Shown here piece by piece: positions 20,937-30,503 of a stretch of 64,000 nucleotides of DNA. The stretch is from positions 372,001-436,000 of the forward strand of contig RQOL01000532.1 in the NCBI GenBank assembly GCA_013076295.1, read 5' to 3'. Origin of the DNA: Sanderia malayensis. Taxonomy: Eukaryota > Cnidaria > Scyphozoa > Semaeostomeae > Pelagiidae. The position numbers and the translations under genes were made by a program. The notes below the pieces were generated by a model that saw only the letters and a list, made by a program, of their open reading frames with translations, ran no database searches and was not told where the DNA came from. How positions within the stretch are numbered: the first letter of the stretch is position 1; the number at the start of each line of letters is the position of its first letter.

Positions 20937-23500
20937 CTCAAAGCAATTTATGCTGAGTATCAACTTGAGCAACTGGTTAAAAGTTTCACCAGAGTTTCTG
21001 CATCAACTAATGAGTATAACGAACAAAAAATTAGTAAAACACTAATTGACCATTTCTCTACCACTAAAAAACAATACATATCTGAGGTAGATATCTTGGA
21101 ACTGGGGATGGTAGACCATTATCTTATATACGGAACACGTAAAATAGGCAAGCAAAGAAACAAAAACAAAATACCTAAAATTATAGAGTCCCGTAACCTT
21201 AAGAAATATAATGATATAGCTTTTCAAAATGATCTGCTAGAAATCGAATGGGAAACCATCCTCAGCCCTCTTTTAGATGATCCAAACAGTATGGCAGCTA
21301 CGTTTCAGGAGATTTTTGAGTCAATCCTTGAAATCCATGCACCCCTCAGGAAAAAACGAGTACGCCATGATCCTACACCTTGGATAACCCCTGAAATAAG
21401 GAATCTTATGAAAAAAAGAGATAGGGCAAAGAGGGATGCAATAAACTCTCCTGATATGTGGCAAACGTTCAAGACACTTCGTAATAGAGTGACTTCAGCA
21501 ATACGAAGTGCTCGGCAGTCATACTATCTGGATCTAATAAATGAAAATAAAGAAAATCCAAAGCAAATGTGGAGGGCTGTGAATAAAGTGTTGAATAGGG
21601 AAACTCAATCAGCACAGATTTCTAGCATGGAAATCGAAGGAAGAAAACTTACTGAAGAAAATGAAATTGCTGAAGCTCTTAATCAGCACTTTATCACAGT
21701 CGGTCCAAAACTAGCTGAGAAACTAAAATCCAAAGCGAATGATGACCCTGTTATTAAAATCAATGCTCAGGCTCAACAACTTGAGTTTAAGCAGATTCAC
21801 AACACATATGTTGTAAACGCAATATCCAAATTAAAAAATGGAAAAGCGCCAGGACCAGATAAAGTCTCTACAAAACTAGTAAAGGACGCTAGGGACTTCA
21901 TCTGTAAACCACTAACTATGATCTACAACTCGTCCCTGCAAACCGGTCTTTTCCCAGATATTTGGAAGCTAGCAAATGTCACGCCTATATTCAAGGCTGG
22001 TCCGAAAATGACCCCAACAATTATAGGCCGATCTCTGTCATTGCTATTTTCTCAAGAATCTTGGAAAAGATCGTGCACGACCAGATGTTTGAGTTTCTTC
22101 AACCAATTCTAACACACAATCAGGCTGCTTTTAGGAAACTATATTCAACAATAACATCCTTAATAAACAGCTCTGATTCTTGGTATGAAACTATGGACAG
22201 GGGTGAAATGAATCTGACCATTTTCCTTGATCTAAAAAAGGCATTCGACACAGTCGACCATTCTATCTTATTAGCAAAACTAAAAAAATATGGCGTTAGA
22301 GGAATAGCAGGCGACTGGTTTACATCATATTTGCAAAATAGGAAACAGTTTTGCACTATCAATGGACATAAATCTTCAGCTAAAATGATAACTTGTGGAA
22401 TCCCCCAGGCTCGTGTCTTGGTCCACTCCTGTTCATAATCTATCTGAATGATTTTGAAACCTGCCTTCAATTATCTAAGGCCAGCATGTATGCAGATGAC
22501 ACACATGTTACTATAACATCCAAAAACCTTGAGAATCTTCTTGAGAATGCTCAAACTGAATTACTTAACATTTCGGAATGAATGAGAATTAATAAGCTTA
22601 CCGCCAATCCTAATAAAACAGAATACATGCTGATTGGACACCCCCGCAGAGTTAACAAAATGATAGTCTCTGAACCGCTAATGCTCAACCACTCGGAAAT
22701 AAAACGCGTGAATAAAACGAAATCACTGGGTGTTGTCGTGGATCAGGGTTTAAACTGGGAGCAACATTTCAAAAGTGTCAAAAGAAAAGTTCGCGGAGGT
22801 CTGTCATCTTTAAAGAGACTAAAAAATCTTGTACCACAAAAACAACTTGATAATGTATATCGGGCCCTTGTGGAAAGCCACTTGCGGTATGCAAATGTAA
22901 TCTGGGGAAGTATCCCAGACTACAAATTAAAAATTCTACAAAATCTACAGGATCGAGCCCGAACCATAATAGAGAGGGCAAGGATTAAAGACAATTGGTC
23001 CTATAATTGGCTCAACGTAGATCAACTGATTAAATTTGATCGATCTACGATGACCTATAAGATTATGAACAGGAGATGCCCAGAAAGCCTTTGGGGCAAG
23101 TTTCCTCAGATATCCTTGCAATCAACATATAGAACGAGAAATTGCAAGAATATACAAATCCCAAGATATAACCTTGAATATGTGAAAAAAGGCTTTCATT
23201 ATTCAGCTCTAACTGCGTGGAACAGCATCCCAAACAATATCAGGGAGCTGCCAACTCTCCCGCAGTTCAAAAGATCTTTAAAAAATCATCTGAAGAGCTG
23301 AGTTAAACATAAACACGACTCCCTGGAAGAGCAGCAAAATAGGCCCCAACTAATCTTATATATCGCTAATTACTTCTTTTTTCAATTATTATGCATTACT
23401 TTTATATTTAGATATTATTATTGTACTATAGATCATTGTAATTTTTAGCTGAAGGGATTTTGTGTAGAAATAATTTAATATGAATATAATATAATATGAA
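20937..23500 (+). pseudogene. LINE-A: 5'-truncated CR1/L2-type LINE ORF2
   Basis: Begins inside the endonuclease domain (TLIDHF and VDHYLIYG correspond to the ID and SDH motifs) and continues through linker and RT to the C-terminus. RT motifs: KNGKAPGPDKVSTKLVK, NNYRPISVIAIFSRILEKI, TIFLDLKKAFDTVDHSILL, CGIPQ and YADDTHV. The C-terminus has SLGVVVDQGLNWEQH and NSIPNNIRELPTLPQFK, ending at 23301. Frameshifts at about 22000 and 22415, plus a TGA at 22579-22581, break it. An A/T-rich 3' tail follows to about 23500. Confidence 0.85.
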
Positions 23501-23756
23501 ATATACCCAATGGCGAGAGTTGCACAAATACTCAATTCACCGAGGATATGTCACATGTCATTCTGGCGTGCGGACGTGTTTTTTCGAGCTTGCAATCTGA
23601 CGATCAAACACGATCAAATAGGGAATAATGTAATTCTCTACATCTTAGTTATTTATCTTTTTGTTACTTTTTTACTTTTGATATCAAATTTTGGCATAAT
23701 TTTTCGGATTTATAAATGGCGTAACATCGTGAATATACCCAACATCGATTATCATC

Positions 23757-24605
23757 ATGGCTTCTGAGAAACGTGGCAGAAAAAAAGATTCCACACCAGA
23801 AGATACAGAGGATCCAACGATCAAAGATTTAATCATCCTTTTTAAAAAACAAGATTCGAACTTCAACACAAGAATGGACGAATTGACACGTAAAGTAGAA
23901 AAAATGAACAAAATAACACTGGACCGCCTGAAAGAAATTGAAAATCGGATGTCAAGTTTCGAAAAATCAGCAGAGTTTTTAAGCAAAAAATATGACGATC
24001 AATGTAAGACATCTGAAAACCTTATTAAATCACAAACAAAGCTTGAGAAAGAAAACGAAAATCTGTTTTCATCGATTCAAGTGCTCACGAAGAAACTCGA
24101 TCAACAGACCACGGAGTTAAACGACCTTGAGCAATATGGCCCACGCGAATGCGTTGAAATCAGTGGTATTGTACCATTCGAGGGAGAAAACCCAGAGGAA
24201 ATTGCCTTAAAAGTATTCAAAAGCGTTGGTGTGGCAGTGGAAGAGAAAGACATCGTGGCTTGCCACCGTCTGAGAAAGGCAAAAGGGGATCCAGTGATCA
24301 TTGCAAAGTTCCTCAATCGCAAGAACATGGAGAGCGTAATGCGCCAGCGTAGAAATTTGAAGGGGGTGACTGCTGGCAGTCTTGGCTTCCCTGTTGAAGA
24401 AGATAAGAAAAACAACAAAATCTTCATTAACGAGTCACTGACAAAACGCAATAAAAATCTTTTCCGCCTGGTACGTCTTCAGTGCATCGACAAAAATTGG
24501 AGCTCTTTCTGGACCAGAAATGGGATAATTTTCGCCAAAAAAGATGACCACTCAGCCCCAACCAAGATTTCAAACGAAGAGGACATTAACCGCAAAATCG
24601 TTTAA
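23757..24605 (+). CDS. LINE-B ORF1, coiled-coil RNA-binding protein
   Basis: An uninterrupted 282-residue ORF. The first ~40 residues are charged. Residues 40-130 form a long coiled coil with Lys/Glu heptads (KLEKENENLFSSIQVLTKKL). A globular domain follows (LNDLEQYGPRECVEISGI, KDIVACHRLRK, PVIIAKFLNRKNMESV), and a C-terminal FINESLTKRNKNLF block. This is the usual ORF1p plan of coiled coil, RRM-like fold and C-terminal domain, which coats LINE RNA. The ATG at 23757 is in ATCATCATGGCT, about 256 bases into the element. Decayed relatives lie at 10604-12330. Confidence 0.85.
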   Translation: MASEKRGRKKDSTPEDTEDPTIKDLIILFKKQDSNFNTRMDELTRKVEKMNKITLDRLKEIENRMSSFEKSAEFLSKKYDDQCKTSENLIKSQTKLEKENENLFSSIQVLTKKLDQQTTELNDLEQYGPRECVEISGIVPFEGENPEEIALKVFKSVGVAVEEKDIVACHRLRKAKGDPVIIAKFLNRKNMESVMRQRRNLKGVTAGSLGFPVEEDKKNNKIFINESLTKRNKNLFRLVRLQCIDKNWSSFWTRNGIIFAKKDDHSAPTKISNEEDINRKIV

Positions 24606-24705
24606 GTATGCTTGCATTTTATCTTTCACATTTTATCATTACTTTTATATGCTCTATGATTTTACGGCTTTTACCCCAACCTTGAACCTAACAAAATAAA
24701 TCCCC

Positions 24706-25170
24706 ATGGCAGGCTCAAATAATAATACTGAAAATACAAACTGCCCTAAGTGTGCTAAAATAGTACTTGATATTCAAAAATCTATTTGCTGCGACTCCTG
24801 TGACTATTGGTTTCATTTTAAATGTTCTGGTCTGAATGATGCAGCATTTAGGTCATTTTCGAGTTCAAGTCAAATTTGGTTATGTTACAATTGCCTTAAG
24901 GATATTTTTCCATTTCAGTCGCTCACTGATAATAATTTCAAAAACACGATTACTACTCCGACGAGACAGAGCATTAAGTTACGTAGACAAGTAACTGCGT
25001 CGGGACGTTTTAGCCTGACATGCAATGTTTGCAGTAGGCTAGTCCGTGACCCAAAAAACTCAATACCCTGTTGTGATTGCAATTGCCTGATTCATCTAAA
25101 ATGTTCACGACTTCAATATTGGCAATTAGCGGATATTTCAAAAATTCTAAAAGTATGGTGTTGCTCAACT
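24706..25170 (+). pseudogene. LINE-B ORF2 N-terminus with two PHD-type zinc fingers
   Basis: Begins at ATG 24706, 100 bases after ORF1. Residues about 11-60 form one finger (CPKCAKIVLDIQKSICCDSC, then WFHFKCSGL, then WLCYNC). Residues about 106-155 form a second (CNVCSRLVRD, CCDCNCLIHLKCSRL, then VWCC). PHD fingers at the N-terminus of ORF2 are known in some CR1-lineage LINEs. The frame loses meaning after about 25170, where the 25186-30503 insertion begins. The endonuclease and RT continue at 30504. Confidence 0.8.
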
Positions 25171-25185
25171 TCACTATTACCTAAA

Positions 25186-26110
25186 ATCCTAGCGGTGACG
25201 GAAGCTGCGGCCAAAGGCCACCCGGCACGGGCGTTGTGATCCCTTTTTGGCTTCCCCTTCTCCCTTATTCTTTCCGAAAACCTTCCACAACTCTTCTCAT
25301 CTGCATTCGTAATTTTTTTCACCCGCTCTTCTCTCGAAATTCCCTGTATTTTTCCAAATATTTTCACTTTTCTACTTCGAAAATTCTTCCGCCCTTTGTT
25401 TTCCTTTCAAGTCTGCTTTGTGTCCTCTGTCAGATGCTGCCGTGCACGCTGCTCTCCTCAGCTTTTGTTTTGCGTGCCGGGGGACGTGTCGAAAGCTTTC
25501 ACGCGTGCTAAGGCCTTTCTTTTCATTTTATAAGAATGCTTAATTTTTTGCTGAGCCTCAGTATTCTTAATTTTTTTCTATTGTGAGCCTCGGAATATTC
25601 TTAAATTATTCTCAGCGCCGCACAAGATACGGATAAGGCAATATGTACACTGCCATAATCAATGCCAAAAACGCATAACTATTACAACGGCTAACAGAAT
25701 AAGTCCTTATTTCCTGTAGCACAGATTTTTTCGACACTCATCGCAATTTGGCTGAGTGTATTTAAAACCATTGCCTGTGAAAAGCACTCCAATTCAAAAA
25801 TAAAAACCCCCCTGGCAAAACGAATGCGAAATGATGTCATGCTTCTGGAAAGATCGATTCGTGCGTTGTTTTGCTTTGCTGAGCCTTTTCGAAACAAAGA
25901 AACCCGGTTGCGTATCGCACTAATCCGATCGCGCCTTTTGTTACTGTGGCCTTTGATTGACGAGGAAGTTGCTTCCTTCCTTTATTGTGCAGTCGAGTTT
26001 TAATTTTCCAAAATTTGGGATGGGAAGTAAATCAAGTGAATTCGCGGAAAACGTGGACCTCGGACAAGTGTGGAATGGTAATGGGGGATCGCCAACAGCA
26101 CGAACCTCAT
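25186..26110 (+). repeat. Interspersed repeat, copy 1 (second copy at 60150-60790)
   Basis: Collinear similarity to 60150-60790. Shared blocks include GCGGT(G/C)ACGGAA at the start, AAGTCTGCTTTGTGT, GGAAAGATCGAT, and TGTGGCCTTTGATTGACGAG near the end. No coding capacity; the 91-codon frame at 25236 is pyrimidine-rich low complexity. Probably a non-autonomous DNA element inserted in LINE-B ORF2. This copy is longer than the second by internal indels. Confidence 0.75.
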
Positions 26111-26199
26111 CCTCACGGAATCAATAGAGGTCTGAAAATTTAACTAATTTCATATGACAACAATTGATTGCATTACCTGCCTGCCAAACCGTAGTACCT

Positions 26200-26510
26200 A
26201 TTTTGTTGGTGTGTATTTTATGCATGTACAGTAGTATGTCGGTATGTATGCTATGTATGTTTGATGTATGTATTTTTTGTATATAGTATGTTGGTATGTA
26301 TGTTTTTATGTATGTATCGTATGTTTGTATGTATGTTATGTATGTTTTTATGTGTGTATCGTATGTTGGTATCTATGTTATGTATATTTTTATGTATGTA
26401 TTTTATGTATGTATCGTATGTTGGTATGTATGTTATGTATGGTTTTATGTATGTATTGTATGTTTTTATGTATGTATCATATGTTGATGTGTATGTTATA
26501 AATCAATGTT
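26200..26510 (+). repeat. ATGT-rich minisatellite, left block
   Basis: Irregular tandem array built on TATGTATG with a longer unit of about 40 bases (ATCGTATGTTGGTATGTATG plus a TTTTTATG spacer). All three frames are open because the array lacks TAA, TAG and TGA in most registers. The Met/Tyr/Val/Cys-rich open frames are therefore not genes. Confidence 0.9.
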
Positions 26511-26568
26511 TTTGTTTCCTGGAGGTTTTGATTTCCTGTTATAAATCAATGTTTTGTTTCCTGGAGGC
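26497..26568 (+). repeat. Short tandem duplication next to LINE-C
   Basis: TTATAAATCAATGTTTT(TG)TTTCCTGGAGG occurs at 26497-26526 and again at 26540-26568, directly before the LINE-C coding sequence. It may be part of the LINE-C 5' end or a local duplication at the insertion site. Confidence 0.6.
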
Positions 26569-26576
26569 TGGATACA

Positions 26577-28760
26577 ATGGTGGAACATCAAAAGTATAAA
26601 AACGTTTCATTCAGAAATTTGAAAAAGATCAACAGAAAATTGTTTTCAGAAGAATTAAAGCAAATTATTGATTCAATAGATTTAACTAACAACTTTAATT
26701 CTATGATAAATGATTATAATGACAGAATAGATAATCTTCTTGATAGACACGCACCCTTAAAAGAAAAATCCGTAAAAATTAACAACTCCGTTCCCTGGTT
26801 TGATTCTGAGTACAGAGAATTAAAGAAAAGTAGAAGAAGAGCAGAAAAGCAATACAGAAAAAACAGAACGGAATTGAATGAAGCAAAATACAAGAAACTA
26901 AGGACAGAAACAACAAAAATGGCTAGAAATAAAAAACGCAATATATACATCAATAAAATAAACCACTCGGATAATAAACTACAAACACTGTTTTCACTAA
27001 CAAAATCTTTAATTTTTAATAATTCACGGGTACAAATACCATCAAATGATCAACATGGTAATATTGCAGAAAACTTCCAAGAATTCTTTACAGAAAAAAT
27101 TACTCAAATTCGAGCCAACTTCAAAGCGCATAAGAATCACACTATAAATGACCAACTCACCGATTTCCATCCCATTGTTCCACTTGAGTTCTTTGAGCCT
27201 ACAACAGAAAAAGAGCTTTTAGAAATAATACATTCTAACAATATCACTTGTTCACCTGATGACGCACTTGGAAAACACTTACTCACTGAAAATATTGATT
27301 TATTATTGCCATTTTGGGTAGAAGCAGTGAATATTTCTTTAGCGATGGGAACCATGGATGGACTTAAAACAGCGGTAGTGATACCTATTCCAAAAAATGG
27401 AAATAATGCAGTTGATTATGAACAATACAAGAATTTTAGACCCGTTTCAAACTTAACGTTTCTAAGTAAATTAATTGAGAGGTGTGTGGCTAAAAGACTT
27501 AACAATCATATGAAATCAAACAATTTGCATTCAAATAACCAATTTGGTTACAAAAAAAACCATTCCACTGAGATCTTATTAGTGAATGTATTGGATGATA
27601 TTTTATATGCCTTCGACAATAAATGTGCAACAGTCTGCTTGTTGCTTGATTTGAGTGCTGCATTTGATACCGTTGACCAGACAAAGCTTTTGAAAATTTT
27701 ACACACTAGCATTGGGGTAAGTGGAATCGCCCTAAAATGGTTTGAATCATTCTTAACAAGGAGAAAGCAGAGAGTTTTTATTTATGGCTCCTACTCTGAA
27801 GTTGCGGACCTGAACTTTGGTGTCCCACAGGGCTCAGTGCTTGGTCCTATACTATTTAATATTTATATTCAGTCTCTCTATCCAATTGTTGAAAATCATT
27901 CATTTCATATAAGGGGTTTTGCAGATGACCATCAACTCTACAAACATTTTAATCCAATGTTCCAGTCTACAGTTTTGAAAACATGCATAGAAAGTTGTTT
28001 GATGTCAGTAAATCAATGGATGGACAATTACTTTTTGAAACTAAACAAAGAAAAGACAAAGATATTAGTTCTCGCACCCCCAGCAGTCAGGTCTGAGATT
28101 ATAATAAACGGAATTCAATTGGATAATACCTGCATTAGATTTTCTGAATCGGCTAGAAACTTGGGAATAGTGTTAGATTCAGAGCTCTCCATGACACAGC
28201 ACATCAATAAAGTTGTTTCACACTGCCACTTTATGCTGAGAAATATAGCTAAAATTAAAAACTTTCTTCCCACGGAATGCTTGAGTACCCTAATTACATC
28301 ATTTGTCACCTCTAAATTGGATTATTGTAATTCCCTGTTTATTAATCTCCCATGTTATCTTATCCACAGACTACAAACGGTACAGAACTCTGCAGTTAGG
28401 ATAATTTTTAACAGAACCAAGTTTGACAGGAAGCCAATTTCAGAACTTTTTGTCGGACTGCATTGGCTACAAGTTAGAGAAAGAATTGTTTTCAAAATCT
28501 GTGTTCTGGTCCATCAATGTATTTGGGGAGAAGCACCTGATATATTAAAGTCGAAAATTAAGTTATTAAATGACAGGAATTTCCTTGTAAAAGTGAAAAC
28601 ATCCAATACAAAATACGGGGATAGAGCATTTAGCAGAGCTGCACCTATCTATTGGAATAAACTTCCAGTGCATCTTAGATGTATAAGAGAGCTAGAAAAG
28701 TTTAAAAAAGCGCTAAAGTCATTTTTCATTACTACTAACCTTGCTAATTTTTACGACTAA
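26577..28760 (+). CDS. LINE-C reverse transcriptase, uninterrupted 727-codon frame
   Basis: The N-terminal endonuclease is absent. The frame starts in the linker (NRKLFSEELKQI, LDRHAPLKEKSVKI). RT motifs are LKTAVVIPIPKNG, FRPVSNLTFLSKLIERCV, NQFGYKKNHSTEILLV, CLLLDLSAAFDTVD, GVPQGSVLGPILFNIYI and the catalytic box GFADDHQLYKHF (Phe-Ala-Asp-Asp). C-terminal hallmarks are LNKEKTKILVLA, NLGIVLDSELSMTQHI, SKLDYCNSLFINLP and WNKLPVHLRC. The YCNSL-type C-terminus fits the L2/CR1 group. An intact 727-codon frame in a dead, truncated copy suggests a recent insertion. The ATG at 26577 is only the first in frame. Confidence 0.9.
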   Translation: MVEHQKYKNVSFRNLKKINRKLFSEELKQIIDSIDLTNNFNSMINDYNDRIDNLLDRHAPLKEKSVKINNSVPWFDSEYRELKKSRRRAEKQYRKNRTELNEAKYKKLRTETTKMARNKKRNIYINKINHSDNKLQTLFSLTKSLIFNNSRVQIPSNDQHGNIAENFQEFFTEKITQIRANFKAHKNHTINDQLTDFHPIVPLEFFEPTTEKELLEIIHSNNITCSPDDALGKHLLTENIDLLLPFWVEAVNISLAMGTMDGLKTAVVIPIPKNGNNAVDYEQYKNFRPVSNLTFLSKLIERCVAKRLNNHMKSNNLHSNNQFGYKKNHSTEILLVNVLDDILYAFDNKCATVCLLLDLSAAFDTVDQTKLLKILHTSIGVSGIALKWFESFLTRRKQRVFIYGSYSEVADLNFGVPQGSVLGPILFNIYIQSLYPIVENHSFHIRGFADDHQLYKHFNPMFQSTVLKTCIESCLMSVNQWMDNYFLKLNKEKTKILVLAPPAVRSEIIINGIQLDNTCIRFSESARNLGIVLDSELSMTQHINKVVSHCHFMLRNIAKIKNFLPTECLSTLITSFVTSKLDYCNSLFINLPCYLIHRLQTVQNSAVRIIFNRTKFDRKPISELFVGLHWLQVRERIVFKICVLVHQCIWGEAPDILKSKIKLLNDRNFLVKVKTSNTKYGDRAFSRAAPIYWNKLPVHLRCIRELEKFKKALKSFFITTNLANFYD

Positions 28761-28860
28761 TATGTTTCATTTTAATTAATGTTCACAGTTGAGCATATTG
28801 CTCGCAATAACATGCGGCGATGAAACTGTGTAAACCTAAATTATTATTATTATTATTATT
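26577..28860 (+). mobile_element. LINE-C: 5'-truncated LINE inserted in the minisatellite
   Basis: Contains an open RT frame (26577-28760) and a short 3' UTR ending in a (TTA)n tail at 28842-28860. The tail abuts the resumed ATGT array, so the element landed inside the array and split it into the blocks 26200-26510 and 28862-29690. Confidence 0.88.
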
Positions 28861-28861
28861 A

Positions 28862-29690
28862 TGTTATGCATGTTTTATGTATGTATCGTATGTTGATATG
28901 TATGTATGTTATGTATGTTTTTATGTATGTATCGTATGTTGGTATGTATGTTTTTATGTATGTATCGTATCTTGGTATGTATGTTATGTATGTTTTTATG
29001 TATGTATTGTATGTTGGTATGTATGTTATGTATGTTTTTATGTATGTACCGTATGTTGGCATGTATGTTATGTATCTTTTATGTATGTATCGTATCTTGG
29101 TATGTAAGTAGGTTATGTATATTTTTATGTATGTATTTTATGTATGTATCGTATGTTGGTATGTATGTTATGTATGTTTTTATGTATGTAACGTATGTTG
29201 GTATGTATGTTATGTATGTTTTTATGTATGTATCGTATCTTGGTATGTATGTTATGTATGTTTTTATGTATGTTATGTATGGTTTTATGTATGTATTGTA
29301 TGTTTTTATGTATGTGTCGTATGTTGATGTGTATGTTATGTATCTTTTATGTATGTATCGTATCTTGGTATGTAAGTACGTTATGTATATTTTTATGTAT
29401 GTATTTTATGTATGTATCGTATGTTGGTATGTATGTTATGTATGTTTTTATGTATGTAACGTATGTTGGTATGTATGTTATGTATGTTTTTATGTATATT
29501 ATGTATATTTTTATATGTATTTTATGTATATATCGTATGTTGGTATGTATGTTATCTATGTTTTATGTATGTTTTTATGTATCCTATGTAGGTATGTATG
29601 TACGTATGTATGTAGGTATGTATGTATGGTATGTATGTATGGTATGTATGTATGGTATGTATGTATTTAACTGTAGTGTATGTATGTAGA
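28862..29690 (+). repeat. ATGT-rich minisatellite, right block
   Basis: Continuation of the array interrupted by LINE-C, with the same higher-order unit and a TATGGTATGTATG variant near 29610-29660. The open frames (up to 254 codons) are artefacts of the repeat. Confidence 0.9.
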
Positions 29691-29697
29691 TCGGGTA

Positions 29698-30483
29698 TTG
29701 TTGGTCATACAGATTGATCACGTGTTGCGCCTGTCTGAAATTAAACAAATTTCCATGGGGCAAGGTGGAAAACTACCCGCGCACGTTCCCGCGGATTGCG
29801 CTCATCTGTTATTTCCAGAAATTCTGCAAAACCAAATGGCGGAAGCCCCACGATGGAAGCTGGTGTTTCTCTGGGAGAGGAGCCGAGTAGCGGAAAGATA
29901 TGGAAAATGGATTCCCACAGAATAACAGAGCAGGATTCCAACAAATGTAAGTAAATTTACATGTGTTTTAATTTCATACAAATCACCTCCAACGTTCGCC
30001 CGTATGCCTATAGGCCTAATAGAACTAAAATCCAAATTCATTAAATATTCAGCAGATTATTTACAAAAGTTAATATCGTTAAATATTTACAGAAGTAGCT
30101 TAACAGTACAGCTTAAATAACTCCTAAAGCTTTAAATAAAGCTTTAAATAAAGCTTATTTTGTTATTTTAGGAATTAAACAAGTGAATGACAATGAAAAT
30201 GATAAAGTTGTTTGTTTGGGCCTGAATATCGAAGTTTGACATTAATTGATGTCAAGCTCAATGCAAGCTTTTAATTACAGGGTCGATACTTTGTCATTTC
30301 TTTCCGGGTTTCGATAAAATTGTGAGCCTTTCTGTCGATTGGGAAACCACAGCTTCGCCGCCATTATTTTTTTCCACCTTGCCCCACATCAAACATGTTG
30401 TGTTTTCAGACTTCAGACAGGGGCTGATCTGACCAATCAAATTGGTGAAAAAAGATCACGTGAACAATTTGTATGACCAACAA
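29698..30483. mobile_element. 786-bp non-autonomous TIR element in the minisatellite
   Basis: The ends are inverted: TTGTTGGTCATACA(G/A)ATTG then TCACGTG, with a further shared pair CCTGTCTGAA and GGGGCAAGGTGGAAAA about 30-110 bases in. The apparent target duplication is GGTA (29694-29697 and 30484-30487). The ATGT array continues on both sides. The 81-codon frame at 29680-29925 has no recognisable domain. The superfamily was not determined. Confidence 0.75.
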
Positions 30484-30503
30484 GGTATGTATGTAGTTAA
30501 TGT

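Noticed and set aside
26261..26599. Similar Met/Tyr-rich frames in the left minisatellite block
   Set aside because: Same cause as the right block.
28820..29690. Several long overlapping frames rich in Met, Tyr, Val, Cys and Phe
   Set aside because: All arise from the ATGT minisatellite, which is nearly stop-free in several frames. No domain, no start logic.
28862..29690. Possible CRISPR array (regularly repeated units)
   Set aside because: The units are contiguous and degenerate with no unique spacers, in a eukaryotic context.
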